21,451 nucleotides of DNA from an uncultured beta proteobacterium (GTDB taxonomy: Bacteria; Pseudomonadota; Gammaproteobacteria; Burkholderiales; Burkholderiaceae_C). Of the stretch, positions 9,332 through 18,242 are shown in pieces. How positions within the stretch are numbered: the stretch's first letter is position 1; every line of letters starts with the position of its first letter. The translations under genes and the position numbers were made by a program. The DNA lies in NCBI GenBank assembly GCA_903927495.1, contig CAIYNH010000741.1, positions 1 through 21,451 of the forward strand, given 5' to 3'. Under the pieces are notes generated by a model. The model worked only from the letters and a program-made list of their open reading frames with translations, ran no database searches and was not told where the DNA came from.

Positions 9332-12300
9332 TCACTGATTATTCAGGTTAGCTTTCTGCATAAGTGCATGGCAGGCCTGCGCAGCTCGGGTGAAATCAAA
9401 GCTGTTGATGGCCGCGTGCAGACGTTGGAGCTCTTCCTTGTCGAAGGCCGCCAACGAGACCCGCAGTTGCTCATACGACCCCAATGCGCGCATATTTGAT
9501 GCCCGCAGAAGCGCATGCAATTCAGCCAGTTTGCCGGCCATGGTGGCGTTGGCAGGGGCCGTGGCATCCAAAGCCAACGGCAACTCCACGATATCATTGG
9601 CTGGTGACTGCGCAAATGACTGGGCAACGCGACCCATGACAGCTTGGGTAGCAACAATGGCAGCACGCAGTTTGCCACTCAATGTCGCGGCATTGAACGG
9701 AGCGCTTGGAACTTCAGTGTTTTGCACCGACTTGACCGCCTGTTCCGCTTGGCGCGCCACAGCCGCCAGGTAGCTCGCGCCAACAGTAGCTGACAAACCC
9801 TTGAGGGTGTGCAGCATCCGTGCTGCGGTGTCCAAGTCAGGACTGCCCAGGCAGGCATCAAATTGATCAGGTAATTTGGCAATGTCTTCCAGGTAGGACT
9901 CCAGCACCCGGGCATACAGGGTCTGATTGCCCCCCAACCGATCCAGCGCACCGACCACATCGACCGCATCGATCGGTGGCAGGATTTGGGCCAGTGCATC
10001 GCCTGCTATCAAACCACCTGATCCGGTTGACACCAGAACGGCAGGCAGGGTGACTTGCGGCAGCGCGGGTGGATTTTTTACAAGCCCAACCAACTGCACC
10101 AGATTAAAGGGCTTGCCAACGTGGGCATTCATGCCTGCCGCCAAGCAAGCTTCACGGTCAGAGGCCATCGCATTGGCAGTCATGGCGATGATGGGCAATT
10201 GCGCGAACCCGATGTCCTGGCGCAGCAAGCGGGTAGCGGTGTAGCCATCCATCACCGGCATTTGAATATCCATCAGCACCACGTCGAACGGTGTACCCTC
10301 AAGGTGCGCTCGGCGCACTGCGTCCACACCCAACTGACCATTGTCAGCAATCTCAACCTGCGCACCTTCTGAGGCCAGCATCTCCTGGGCCACTTGCTGG
10401 TTAACCAAATTGTCCTCAACCACCAGCAGCCGCATGCCGTGCAGGGGCTGCGGCCGCATACCAGTCAACTGCACATTTTTGTCGGACCTTTTGCGGCTGG
10501 CCAGAGCATCCGAGACCGAATCGAACAGCATCGATGCGGTGACCGGCTTCACCAGAAAACCATGCAGTCTGGCCTGATCCTGGGCACTGCGCTGAGTCAG
10601 CATCTCGCGCCCATGGGCGGTAACCATAACGACGATCGGCGGCTGCGGGGTTGGCGAGAAATCTTGCATGTGCACAACCGTTTCCCAACCATCCATGACC
10701 GGCATTTGCCAGTCCATGAAGATCGCCTGGTAAGGCGAGTCCGCATGCGTCTGAACCATGGCCAGAGCCTGTGGCCCGTCGGCTGCAACATCCACTCGCC
10801 AGCCAAGGGATTCGGCCATGGCGGCCAGCACTTCACGGGCCGTCGGATTGTCATCCACCACCAGCACCGAAAGATTGCTTGCCGAGTCAATCCCGCCCCG
10901 CTTAGGGTTGGGCAGCAGCCGCTCATCGGCAATCGGCAGCGTCACAACAAAAGAAAAGATGCTGCCAGTTCCCAGCACGCTTTCCAGAGTTAGCTCTCCC
11001 CCCATCAGGGAAACCAGGCGCTTGCTGATGGACAGACCCAGCCCGGTACCACCAAAACGCCGGGTTGTAGAGGCTTCGGCCTGCGAAAAACCGTCAAAAA
11101 TATGCTTTTGGTTATCTGGTGAAATACCGATGCCACTGTCGCGCACGGCAACTCGAAGGGTTACCGACTGAGCGCTCTGGGCCATTACCTTGATGCTGAT
11201 GACGACCTCACCCAGTGCAGTGAACTTAACCGCATTGCCACACAAGTTGATCAGCACCTGCTGCAGCCGCATGGCATCGCCCATCAGGGACTTGGGAGTT
11301 CGGGGGTCAATGTCAAACAGCACTTCAACCGGCTTGGCACCCACATTGGCAGACACAATCACAGAAAGGTCGCGCAGTAACTTGTCGAGCCTGAAGGCGT
11401 GCACCTCCAGCGTCATCTTGCCGGCATCGATCTTGGAAAAATCAAGAATGTCATTGATCAGCCCGAGCAGTGACTGCGCCGCGCCTTCGGCCTTGCTGGC
11501 ATAGTCCAGTTGGCGCTTTGACAAGTCGGTGTTTTGCAACAACTTGAGCATGCCCAGCACGGCATTCATGGGGGTGCGAATTTCATGGCTCATATTCGCC
11601 AGAAACTGCCCCTTTGCCTGGGTCGCGGCCTCAGCCTGGTTTTTGGCTATTTGGAGTGAATGCTCTAGCTCTTTGATGCTGGTGATGTCTGTGCGAATGC
11701 CGATGTACTGCTGAGGCAGGCCATCAACACCCAACAACGGCACGATAGTGGCACTGACCCAGTAAAAACCTCCGTCTTTGCGCCGGTTTTTGACTTCCCC
11801 GTGCCAGACATTGCCTTGTGTGATGGTATGCCAGAGTTCCTGATAAAAAGTGGCGGGATGCTCCGCGGATTTGACGATGCGGTGATTTTGTCCGATCAAC
11901 TCCTCCATGCGGTAGCCACTGATGTCACAGAAGCGCTGGTTGGCATAAATAATAAGGCCGTTCAAATCAGTGATGCTGACAATGGCATGCTGATCCATCG
12001 CAAACTGCTGGTTGCGAATGTCGATGTTCTGCACGGCAAGCCGCTCAGAGACAACGTTGAGTGCGTTTCCGAGCGCCTCGATTTCAGTGGCCCGATGTGT
12101 CACATGGAGTCTGCCACCTTGGGTGCTGTCAAGTTTGCCGGCAAATTCGGTGGCTTCGCGCAAAGCCCGCATGCTGGGTCGCAGCAGTAACCACAACAAC
12201 AAAAGCGTCGCAATGATCGCCAAGGCAATGGTATTGAAAGCTTGTGTTCGTATGTCCTTGGCAAGGATGTCAAAGGTATCAAGGCGGTAATTCACCCTGA

Positions 12301-12832
12301 CCCAACCCAAAGCACCCACGCCAGCTATTCGCCTCCAAGCCGACATGGTGCCGCCATTGCCGGCCAAAAAATCAAGTTGCCCGGCATTCGCTGAATTGAT
12401 TTCGAATACCGAGTCTGGCGCCTTGATGGAAGGCACCTGCACCTTGGACAATCCGTAGCGGGGCGACCAGGCACCATTTTTATTCACAACTTCCATCACA
12501 GGCTTGCCTGCAACATCAGTGACCAACACCGAGTAAATACCGGGGACGGTCGCAGTTTGCAGCGTCAACATTTCGATTTTTTGGGGTTCACCGGTCTCCA
12601 GAAAGTGCGCATCGACCGTCGCCAGGTTCAGGGCCAGCGCGTTGATTTGTGCTGTGATGGTGAGGCGCGCATCATTGGTTTGCTGGATGGCAAGGTAGTA
12701 GCCATACCCCAAAATTGACGATGCCAAGCAAAACGAGGTCAGCAGCATGAGCTGACGCTCAAGACTTCTCGGCAACCAACGGGAAAAAACTCTTCCCGCG
12801 ATGCTGATCAACGATCTGAGTTTTTCGTTCAT
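9332..12832 (-). CDS. Hybrid histidine kinase HK-A: TM, periplasmic sensor, TM, PAS, HisKA, HATPase, REC, REC, HPt (1166 aa)
   Basis: This is an inner-membrane phosphorelay kinase. Numbering is from the ATG at 12832 ([10 protein letters not shown]). TM1 is about 27-49, the periplasmic sensor about 50-190, TM2 about 199-217. A HAMP-like linker follows, with PAS at about 272-390. HisKA carries His416 in NMSHEIRTP. HATPase has GNAVKFT, DSGIGI and GGTGLGL (594-600). REC1 has acceptor Asp707 and LVKP; REC2 has VVEDN, acceptor Asp855 in LMDIQMP and Lys907 in VGKP. HPt carries His1008 in LHTLKG. A further helical segment (about 1095-1160) follows the HPt. The frame is open upstream to 13006, but those 58 extra residues overlap the REC-GGDEF gene and are Cys/His-rich with no membrane or domain character, so the internal ATG is chosen. 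It follows REC-GGDEF by 13 bp, making that regulator a probable output. Confidence 0.9.
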   Translation of the reverse strand: MNEKLRSLISIAGRVFSRWLPRSLERQLMLLTSFCLASSILGYGYYLAIQQTNDARLTITAQINALALNLATVDAHFLETGEPQKIEMLTLQTATVPGIYSVLVTDVAGKPVMEVVNKNGAWSPRYGLSKVQVPSIKAPDSVFEINSANAGQLDFLAGNGGTMSAWRRIAGVGALGWVRVNYRLDTFDILAKDIRTQAFNTIALAIIATLLLLWLLLRPSMRALREATEFAGKLDSTQGGRLHVTHRATEIEALGNALNVVSERLAVQNIDIRNQQFAMDQHAIVSITDLNGLIIYANQRFCDISGYRMEELIGQNHRIVKSAEHPATFYQELWHTITQGNVWHGEVKNRRKDGGFYWVSATIVPLLGVDGLPQQYIGIRTDITSIKELEHSLQIAKNQAEAATQAKGQFLANMSHEIRTPMNAVLGMLKLLQNTDLSKRQLDYASKAEGAAQSLLGLINDILDFSKIDAGKMTLEVHAFRLDKLLRDLSVIVSANVGAKPVEVLFDIDPRTPKSLMGDAMRLQQVLINLCGNAVKFTALGEVVISIKVMAQSAQSVTLRVAVRDSGIGISPDNQKHIFDGFSQAEASTTRRFGGTGLGLSISKRLVSLMGGELTLESVLGTGSIFSFVVTLPIADERLLPNPKRGGIDSASNLSVLVVDDNPTAREVLAAMAESLGWRVDVAADGPQALAMVQTHADSPYQAIFMDWQMPVMDGWETVVHMQDFSPTPQPPIVVMVTAHGREMLTQRSAQDQARLHGFLVKPVTASMLFDSVSDALASRKRSDKNVQLTGMRPQPLHGMRLLVVEDNLVNQQVAQEMLASEGAQVEIADNGQLGVDAVRRAHLEGTPFDVVLMDIQMPVMDGYTATRLLRQDIGFAQLPIIAMTANAMASDREACLAAGMNAHVGKPFNLVQLVGLVKNPPALPQVTLPAVLVSTGSGGLIAGDALAQILPPIDAVDVVGALDRLGGNQTLYARVLESYLEDIAKLPDQFDACLGSPDLDTAARMLHTLKGLSATVGASYLAAVARQAEQAVKSVQNTEVPSAPFNAATLSGKLRAAIVATQAVMGRVAQSFAQSPANDIVELPLALDATAPANATMAGKLAELHALLRASNMRALGSYEQLRVSLAAFDKEELQRLHAAINSFDFTRAAQACHALMQKANLNNQ

Positions 12833-12845
12833 TCGAAACGCTTGC

Positions 12846-13832
12846 CTATGGCATCGTGTTGAGTAATGGCGCGCTGCGCTGCAGTGACAGACTGTCACCA
12901 CAGACACAGCCGCGTCCCGCGTGTTTGGCCCGGTAGAGTTGCACATCAGCAAGTGCCAACAGACTGGCTTTGTCGCTGTTAGTTCCTGCGCTGTTGCCTG
13001 CCACACCCAGGCTGATGGTCACGACCCGAGCGGCCTCAGATGCCTCGTGGGCGATGGCCTTTTGGCGAACGTTGAGCTCAAGCTCACGCGCCATCTTCAT
13101 GGCATCTTCAAATTCTGTCTCGGGAAGAATGCAGACAAATTCCTCGCCACCGTACCGCGCCACCAGGTCTGCCGGGCGCCGTAAACTTTCTTTCAGGGTT
13201 TGCGCCACCTGGCGCAAACAATCATCACCAGCCTGGTGACCATAACGGTCGTTGTAACGCTTGAAAAAATCCACGTCAAGCATGATGAGAGCCAAAGGTG
13301 TCTGTGCACGCACGGAGCGAGCCATCTCTATGGCCAACTGCTGATCGAAATAGCGCCGATTAAAGACACCTGTCAGTCCATCTAGAAACACCAGCTTGCG
13401 CATCAGGTCAGACTGAAACTTAAGCGTAAGCTGGGTCCTGACCCGAGCGCGCACGACGGCCGGATTAACGGGTTTGGAGATAAAGTCAACTGCACCGACT
13501 TCGAGTCCCCGCGTTTCCTGCGCAGCATCGGTATGCGCGGTAACAAAAATTACCGGAATATCTTGGGTACCGGGGTCAGTCTTCAGAGCAGCACACACCT
13601 CGAAACCATCCATGCCGGGCATAACAATGTCCAACAGCACCAAATCTGGCGGGTTGACCCGGCAAAAATCGAGTGCCTGTGCCCCATTGGTTGCCATAAA
13701 AACCTGGTACTGCGCAGCAAAAATTTGGTGCATCACCTGAATATTGATGGGCTGATCATCTACCACCAGCAACTTCGGTTTACTGGAAGGTGCTTCTAGC
13801 ATTTGTGCGATGGCAGATGCGTCGTGCTGCAT
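12846..13832 (-). CDS. REC-GGDEF response regulator, diguanylate cyclase (328 aa)
   Basis: This is a cytoplasmic response regulator with the PleD/WspR-like role of making c-di-GMP from two GTP. REC spans about 18-138: Asp25-Asp26, acceptor Asp68 in VLLDIVMPGMDG, Thr98 in FVTAH, Lys120 in ISKP. The GGDEF domain spans about 148-310: DGLTGVFNRR (151-160), the metal-binding DVDFFKRYND (Asp186, Asp188), and the catalytic GGEEF at 228-232. RPAD (219-222) lies exactly five residues before GGEEF, matching the RxxD inhibitory site, so product feedback inhibition is likely. It is therefore predicted active. The gene opens the array and is followed 13 bp later by HK-A. A 215-bp gap separates it from the chemoreceptor gene upstream, so the main promoter is expected there. 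Its ATG at 13832 has only a weak ribosome binding site. Confidence 0.93.
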   Translation of the reverse strand: MQHDASAIAQMLEAPSSKPKLLVVDDQPINIQVMHQIFAAQYQVFMATNGAQALDFCRVNPPDLVLLDIVMPGMDGFEVCAALKTDPGTQDIPVIFVTAHTDAAQETRGLEVGAVDFISKPVNPAVVRARVRTQLTLKFQSDLMRKLVFLDGLTGVFNRRYFDQQLAIEMARSVRAQTPLALIMLDVDFFKRYNDRYGHQAGDDCLRQVAQTLKESLRRPADLVARYGGEEFVCILPETEFEDAMKMARELELNVRQKAIAHEASEAARVVTISLGVAGNSAGTNSDKASLLALADVQLYRAKHAGRGCVCGDSLSLQRSAPLLNTMP

Positions 13833-13861
13833 AGGCTTACTTGAGAAAAACTGAGTATTTG

Positions 13862-13895
13862 GGAATTATTGAAGTTCGGATTGAACCACAATTCC
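13862..13895. promoter_or_regulatory. Nested dyad upstream of the signalling array (candidate operator)
   Basis: Outer arms GGAATT (13862-13867) and AATTCC (13890-13895) enclose inner arms GTTC (13874-13877) and GAAC (13883-13886). The element lies 30-63 bp upstream of the REC-GGDEF start, where an operator or promoter would be expected. No convincing -35/-10 pair was found, so this remains a symmetry observation. Confidence 0.25.
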
Positions 13896-13915
13896 AAAAA
13901 TGGAGCCCATGCTCC
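13896..13915 (-). terminator. Possible intrinsic terminator of the chemoreceptor gene
   Basis: On the minus strand GGAGC-ATGG-GCTCC (13915-13902) forms a 5-bp GC-rich stem with a 4-base loop. It is followed by ATTTTT (to 13896). It lies about 130 bp after the stop of the chemoreceptor gene and before the REC-GGDEF gene on the same strand, so it would separate the two transcription units. The stem is short, hence moderate confidence. Confidence 0.4.
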
Positions 13916-14047
13916 GGTAATCGGAATCGCCAGTAGTGTGGTGATGCCGCCTGACCACCGACCAAACCTTTACCCCAGGCTGCGTATGAGCTTCGAATTT
14001 TTACATCAGTTGCGCTAGCTTGCTTTTCTACTGCTCATGCCCGCCCC

Positions 14048-15799
14048 TCAAAAAGTCTCCCATTCATCGTTACCGTCCTTTGGCGCAACGGGTTCAGCCT
14101 TGGCGGCCAACTTACTTATTGTTTTTTTGGGTGCCAGGCTTACGCTGGGTTTTGACGAGGCCACCAGTACACGTCGATCCTGACTTTTGTATTTTTTTGC
14201 CAACAAAGCCGGCGCACGTACTGAGGCCGGGCGTGGGGTAAGAATGTGATGCGTATCGTTGCTGCTCATCTTGAACACCGCTACGGTTTGCACCAACTCC
14301 TGGGCTTGCGCTTTGAGGCCACTGGCGGCGGCAGCCATCTCTTCAACCAGGGCCGCGTTTTGCTGCGTGGCCAGGTCCATTTGGCTGACGGCATCACTAA
14401 CCTGCGCCACACCCAAGGCCTGCTCGTTGCTGGCGGCGGTGATCTCGCCCATGATGTCGGTCACCTGCCTGATCGAGTTGACCACCGCCGTCATGGTGGT
14501 GCCAGCCTGATCCACGAGTGCGGCGCCTTGCTCTACACGCTCGACGCTGGTATTGATCAAGGTCTTGATTTCCTTGGCGGCCTCAGCGCTGCGACCTGCC
14601 AGCGACCTTACTTCGCTGGCCACCACTGCAAAACCACGGCCCTGTTCGCCGGCACGGGCAGCCTCCACCGCGGCATTCAGGGCCAGAATATTGGTCTGAA
14701 AAGCGATGCCGTCAATCACGCTGATGATGTCACCAATTTTTCGGGAGGCATCGTTAATGCCCTTCATAGTGCTGACCACCTGAGCCACAACTTCACCGCC
14801 TTCAACCGCCACCGTGCTGGCATTCATGGCCAACTGGTTGGCTTGGCGGGCGCTGTCAGCGTTTTGCTTGACCGTGGAGCTGAGTTCCTCCATGCTGGAC
14901 GCGGTTTGTTGCAATGCACTGGCTTGGTGCTCGGTTCGCGCTGACAAGTCGTTGTTGCCCTGGGCAATCTCGGCGCTTGCGGTGGCGACACCTTCTGCAC
15001 CTTGGCGTACATGGGTGACGGTCGCAGCCAACATCGTCACCATGGTGTCGAGCGCTGCGGCAAGGCTGTCAGAGGCATGTGAACCAGAAGCATTCATTTT
15101 GCTCAAATCACCCTGCGCGACGTGCCGCGCTGCGGTCATCGCGTCGTTGAGCTCCATGCCCAACTGGGCCGTGATGCTGCGTGACACCAGCAATGCCAAC
15201 AGCACCAGCAGCAAGCCGCCAGCAACTACCGAGGCAAGGCTCACCATACGGGTCGTGTCAACGCCTGCCTCAAAGGCAAGCCTGGCACTGTCAGCCTCGG
15301 CTTGCAAGCTGCTCGCGCTCTTGGAGATGAGTTCGTCGTATTTGTCGATCAGCTTGTCAATCTGGTCGTCAACCACGGCAAGTTCACTCAAAGGCGCATC
15401 CTTTTTAGCCATGGGCAGGTAACTCTCCAGGTACAACTTGCGCAATTCGCCCATGGACTTGCGGGCTTCCTGGACCCACTGCCGCACTTGCTCCGCATCA
15501 GCGACTTTGGCGTCGGAATCCAGCGCGGTGTCAATCTCGAGCGAGAGTTTTTGCCATTTTTTTGCAACATCGTCGAACTGGCGGTTGATATAGGTGTCTG
15601 CCACCAGGCGATAGGCCTGCGCGCCCAGACCCGCATCGCGATGCAACTGGCCAGCCTCCTGCAAGCGGCTCTGAGATACTTTTTGCAGTTCGCTGAGCCT
15701 GTTCATACTGAACCAGTTAATAGCAAGCAACGCAAGCATCACCAGTACCGATAAGCCAATCACCAAATTCAGACGTTTGGATATTTTCCAGGTTTTCAT
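14048..15799 (-). CDS. Methyl-accepting chemotaxis protein with C-terminal EWETF tether (583 aa)
   Basis: This is a transmembrane chemoreceptor that controls CheA through CheW. The chosen ATG at 15799 ([16 protein letters not shown]) has an AGGAG site 7 nt upstream; the frame is open to 15904, but the extra 35 residues are Cys-rich and lack such a site. TM1 is about 11-30, the all-helical periplasmic sensor about 31-185 (four-helix-bundle type by appearance), TM2 about 187-205, then HAMP to about 260. The signalling hairpin tip is intact ([20 protein letters not shown], from 360, continuing through [13 protein letters not shown]). A basic Ala/Pro/Lys-rich tail ends in EWETF (579-583), equivalent to the NWETF CheR/CheB docking pentapeptide of E. 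coli Tar and Tsr. It is divergent from the D-malate/tartrate-type dehydrogenase gene. The ligand is unknown; no other che gene is in the window. Confidence 0.93.
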   Translation of the reverse strand: MKTWKISKRLNLVIGLSVLVMLALLAINWFSMNRLSELQKVSQSRLQEAGQLHRDAGLGAQAYRLVADTYINRQFDDVAKKWQKLSLEIDTALDSDAKVADAEQVRQWVQEARKSMGELRKLYLESYLPMAKKDAPLSELAVVDDQIDKLIDKYDELISKSASSLQAEADSARLAFEAGVDTTRMVSLASVVAGGLLLVLLALLVSRSITAQLGMELNDAMTAARHVAQGDLSKMNASGSHASDSLAAALDTMVTMLAATVTHVRQGAEGVATASAEIAQGNNDLSARTEHQASALQQTASSMEELSSTVKQNADSARQANQLAMNASTVAVEGGEVVAQVVSTMKGINDASRKIGDIISVIDGIAFQTNILALNAAVEAARAGEQGRGFAVVASEVRSLAGRSAEAAKEIKTLINTSVERVEQGAALVDQAGTTMTAVVNSIRQVTDIMGEITAASNEQALGVAQVSDAVSQMDLATQQNAALVEEMAAAASGLKAQAQELVQTVAVFKMSSNDTHHILTPRPASVRAPALLAKKYKSQDRRVLVASSKPSVSLAPKKTISKLAAKAEPVAPKDGNDEWETF

Positions 15800-15806
15800 C
15801 AATTCA

Positions 15807-15811
15807 CTCCT
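15807..15811 (-). promoter_or_regulatory. Ribosome binding site AGGAG of the chemoreceptor gene
   Basis: AGGAG on the minus strand is followed by 7 nt and the ATG at 15799. It decides that start over the longer open frame reaching 15904. Confidence 0.75.
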
Positions 15812-15956
15812 AAAGATTGACATAGTTATCTTTACGCAGCCCATTGTCCTGCGCGTCTTGCAACAGCAACAAAATAAACCTTGACCAACGCCAAGCGCCG
15901 GCAATCGGGACGGAATTTAGTGAGCATAGGCTCCCGCGAATTCCATTACACAATGA

Positions 15957-15981
15957 TTTCACCATACTGCAGCATCTGAAA
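15957..15981. promoter_or_regulatory. Dyad TTTCA-N15-TGAAA upstream of the dehydrogenase gene (candidate operator)
   Basis: TTTCA (15957-15961) and TGAAA (15977-15981) form an inverted repeat around a central CTGCAG, 35-59 bp before the ATG at 16016. The length and position would suit a regulator such as a LysR-type protein, which controls dmlA in E. coli. No such regulator gene is in the window, and a dyad this short can occur by chance. Confidence 0.2.
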
Positions 15982-16005
15982 CGAGAATAAGGTCAACATA
16001 GACAC

Positions 16006-16011
16006 AAAGGA
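16006..16011 (+). promoter_or_regulatory. Ribosome binding site AAAGGA of the D-malate/tartrate dehydrogenase gene
   Basis: AAAGGA ends 4 nt before the ATG at 16016. The close match supports this start over any downstream ATG. Confidence 0.6.
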
Positions 16012-16015
16012 ACAC

Positions 16016-17104
16016 ATGAAACAAGTACAAAGAATTGCCGTTATCGCCGGCGACGGTATTGGCAAAGAAGTGATGCCCGAGGGCCTGCGCGTGTTGCATG
16101 CGGCTGATCGACGCTTCGAGCTGGGTCTGGAATTCACCCACTTCGATTGGGCCCATTGTGATTATTTCCTGACACACGGAAAGATGATGCCGGACGACTG
16201 GAAACAACAGTTGTCTGGCTTCGATGCGATTTACTTTGGTGCAGTGGGCTGGCCGGCCAGCGTACCGGATCACATTTCGCTGTGGGGTTCGCTGCTGAAG
16301 TTTCGCCGCGAATTTGACCAGTACATCAATCTACGCCCGGTGCGCCTGTTTGAAGGCGTGCCCTGCCCGCTGGCCGGACGCAAACCCGGCGACATTGAAT
16401 ATTTCGTAGTGCGGGAAAACACTGAAGGCGAATACACGGCACTGGGCGGCATCATGTATGAGGGCACCGAGCGCGAAGTGGTGATTCAGGAGTCGGTTTT
16501 TTCCAGACACGGCACCGACCGTTTGCTCAAATACGCTTTTGAGCTGGCTCAAAGTCGCCCTCGCAAGCACCTGACGCTGGCGACCAAGTCCAATGGCATT
16601 GCGATCAGCATGCCGTGGTGGGACAAGTGTGCTGACGTAATGGGGGAAAACTACCCTGCAGTGACGCTGGACAAGCAGCACATTGACATTCTGAGCGCAC
16701 GTTTTGTACTGCAACCCGGCCGCTTTGACGTGGTAGCTGCGACCAACTTGTTTGGCGACATCCTGTCAGACCTGGGACCGGCCACCACCGGCACGATTGG
16801 CCTGGCGCCTTCTGCCAACCTGAACCCGGAGCGCAAGTTTCCTTCACTGTTTGAGCCGGTGCATGGCTCAGCCCCTGATATTTACGGCAAAAATATCGCC
16901 AACCCGGTCGCCATGGTCTGGTCGGGGGCGCTGATGCTGGACTTTTTGGGGCATAGCCTGGGCGTTTTTCGCGAGGCACATGACGCTATCGTGACGGCGA
17001 TTGAAACGGTATTGAAACAAGGGCCGCGCACACCAGATCTGGGTGGCAATGCTTCGACGACGAGCATGGGCCAGGCCTTGGCGGCGCAGATCGAATCTGA
17101 TTGA
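16016..17104 (+). CDS. dmlA: D-malate / tartrate dehydrogenase (decarboxylating), isopropylmalate dehydrogenase family (362 aa)
   Basis: This is a cytosolic NAD- and divalent-metal-dependent beta-decarboxylating dehydrogenase. The expected reactions are D-malate to pyruvate plus CO2, or tartrate and related 2-hydroxy-acids. Family signatures in order: GDGIGKEV (12-19), FGAVGWP (74-80), WGSLLKFRREFDQYINLRP (90-108, substrate-binding Arg), VVRENTEGEY (131-140, Arg and Tyr), TKSNG (Lys191), DKQHIDI (219-225), NLFGDILSDLGP (244-255, metal-binding Asp248 and Asp252), GTIGLAPSAN and FEPVHGSAPDIYGKNIANP (279-297). From memory it resembles E. coli DmlA (about 361 aa) very closely, more than LeuB, so leucine biosynthesis is unlikely. 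TtuC-type tartrate dehydrogenase is the alternative name; substrate preference cannot be read from sequence. The gene is divergent from the chemoreceptor and convergent with lrgB. No dmlR-like regulator is visible. Confidence 0.9.
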   Translation: MKQVQRIAVIAGDGIGKEVMPEGLRVLHAADRRFELGLEFTHFDWAHCDYFLTHGKMMPDDWKQQLSGFDAIYFGAVGWPASVPDHISLWGSLLKFRREFDQYINLRPVRLFEGVPCPLAGRKPGDIEYFVVRENTEGEYTALGGIMYEGTEREVVIQESVFSRHGTDRLLKYAFELAQSRPRKHLTLATKSNGIAISMPWWDKCADVMGENYPAVTLDKQHIDILSARFVLQPGRFDVVAATNLFGDILSDLGPATTGTIGLAPSANLNPERKFPSLFEPVHGSAPDIYGKNIANPVAMVWSGALMLDFLGHSLGVFREAHDAIVTAIETVLKQGPRTPDLGGNASTTSMGQALAAQIESD

Positions 17105-17165
17105 TTCGGGCAGCGCCACCTGCTATCGGCCTGAACACCAAGCCAGTCACTCACCCAGCTTGCGC

Positions 17166-17891
17166 TCAAAACAGCCGAAACGCCAACGGTATCAAGAGCG
17201 AAGCCAGCACCACCTGCAAGCCCAGCGCCAATCCGGCATAAGCACCGGCATCGGCATTGACCTGCATGGCGCGTGCGGCACCAATGCCGTGCGACGCGGT
17301 GCCCATCGCAAAGCCGCGCGCCATCCAGCCCGTTGACGTGGTGGGAATCTTGAGCAGACCAAACAACGTCTTGCCGCTCAAGGCTCCGACCATGCCGGTT
17401 ACCACCGCAAACACCGCCGCCAGCGCCGGGATGCCGCCAATCTTGTCGGCAATACCCATCGCGACCGGCGCTGTGACTGACTTGGGTGCCAACGACAGCA
17501 CCACCTCCAACGGCAATCCCACCGCCCAGCCCAGCAACAAAGCCGAACCGCTGGCAGCAAAACCACCCAGCACGGCGGCCAGCAACAGCGCCCGCCAGCG
17601 CTGACCCAGCTCAGCGCGGCGCTGCCACAACGGCCAGGCCAATGCCACCACAGCGGGCCCAAGCAAAAAGTGAATAAACTGTGCGCCCGAAAAATAGCTG
17701 GGGTAACTCACCCCGGTGAGCATCAGCATGGCCGCAATGAACACCACCGACCACAGCACCGGATTGGCCCAGGGAACTTGTTTGAGTCGGGCATACAGGG
17801 CCTGCGCCAACACGTACACCACCAGCGTTGCCGTCAGGCCAAACAGAGGGGTGGCAGAAAGGTAGACCCACAACTCAACAAATTTAGGCAT
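17166..17891 (-). CDS. lrgB: LrgB/CidB family membrane protein (241 aa)
   Basis: This is a polytopic inner-membrane protein with about seven hydrophobic segments and the LrgB family core. The signature region is SLAPKSVTAPVAMGIADKIG (132-151), followed by TGMVGALSGKTLFGLLKI and the C-terminal GTASHGIGAARAMQ (about 197-210). The family was first described as holin/antiholin partners in Staphylococcus. Later work on LrgAB-type proteins in Bacillus and Streptococcus (pyruvate), and on the plant LrgA-LrgB fusion PLGG1 (glycolate/glycerate), supports small-carboxylate transport. Its start lies inside the end of lrgA (8-bp overlap, 17884-17891), so the two are translationally coupled and likely form one transporter. 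The position behind a glcD-type oxidase favours a glycolate/lactate/pyruvate role here (inference). Confidence 0.88.
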   Translation of the reverse strand: MPKFVELWVYLSATPLFGLTATLVVYVLAQALYARLKQVPWANPVLWSVVFIAAMLMLTGVSYPSYFSGAQFIHFLLGPAVVALAWPLWQRRAELGQRWRALLLAAVLGGFAASGSALLLGWAVGLPLEVVLSLAPKSVTAPVAMGIADKIGGIPALAAVFAVVTGMVGALSGKTLFGLLKIPTTSTGWMARGFAMGTASHGIGAARAMQVNADAGAYAGLALGLQVVLASLLIPLAFRLF

Positions 17892-18231
17892 TTTCTGGCC
17901 CTTTGGCGGGTTTAAGCAGCAGCCCAGTCACCGCCAAACCGATCCAGGTCGACAGCACAATCACGGCCAGCATACGCAGCCCGTATTGACTCAACAGCCC
18001 CAGATGCGTCATGACACCCACGCCTACCGGCACAAACAGCAAGGACAAGTGCGAGAGCAAAAAGTTGGCACAGACCGCCACCGGTTCACGCACCACCGGC
18101 AGCCGCAGTGCCATGAGCAGGAGCAGCATGCCAAGCACCGGTCCGGGAAACGGCAAGGCCAGTCCGCGCGACAGCAACTCGCCCAAAGATTGCATAGTCA
18201 AAATCCATGCTAAACCATGTAGACCTTGCAT
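17884..18231 (-). CDS. lrgA: LrgA/CidA family membrane protein (115 aa)
   Basis: This is a small hydrophobic protein of about four membrane segments, matching the CidA/LrgA family in length. The family pattern LALPFPGPVLGMLLLLMALR is at residues 24-43 (the usual P-G-P-V/I-x-G-M core). It is followed by LSLLFVPVGVGVMTH (about 67-81) and a final membrane helix near 88-107. It should pair with the overlapping LrgB. The ATG at 18231 has an AGGAG site (18242-18238) that overlaps the glcD TAG stop (18243-18241), so ribosomes ending glcD can begin lrgA. A second in-frame ATG (residue 13, MQSLGELL) would lose this site and is less likely. Confidence 0.88.
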   Translation of the reverse strand: MQGLHGLAWILTMQSLGELLSRGLALPFPGPVLGMLLLLMALRLPVVREPVAVCANFLLSHLSLLFVPVGVGVMTHLGLLSQYGLRMLAVIVLSTWIGLAVTGLLLKPAKGPENA

Positions 18232-18237
18232 AGCGTG

Positions 18238-18242
18238 CTCCT
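18238..18242 (-). promoter_or_regulatory. Ribosome binding site AGGAG of lrgA, overlapping the glcD stop codon
   Basis: The sequence TTTAGGAG contains both the TAG stop of glcD (18243-18241) and the AGGAG of lrgA, 6 nt before its ATG. This layout is typical of translational coupling. Confidence 0.75.

Larger units (their letters stand above)
15800..16015. other. Divergent intergenic region between chemoreceptor and dehydrogenase genes
   Basis: These 216 bp must carry the promoters of both genes. Apart from the two ribosome binding sites and the imperfect dyad at 15957-15981, I see no clear sigma-70, sigma-28 or sigma-54 promoter and no additional reading frame worth calling. Confidence 0.6.

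Noticed and set aside
12833..13006. N-terminal extension of HK-A to 13006
   Set aside because: The extra 58 residues overlap the REC-GGDEF C-terminus, are Cys/His-rich, and precede the membrane helix without similarity to sensor kinases. The internal ATG at 12832 leaves a normal 13-bp gap.
14246..14944. 232-codon plus-strand frame opposite the chemoreceptor signalling domain
   Set aside because: It mirrors the highly conserved chemoreceptor hairpin on the other strand and has no independent protein signature or ribosome binding site.
15800..15904. N-terminal extension of the chemoreceptor to 15904
   Set aside because: The extension is Cys-rich and lacks a good ribosome binding site, whereas AGGAG sits 7 nt before the ATG at 15799.
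17139..17162. CAAGC-N14-GCTTG inverted repeat between the convergent dehydrogenase and lrgB genes
   Set aside because: Five-base stem, 14-base loop and no T-tract on either side; too weak to call a terminator.
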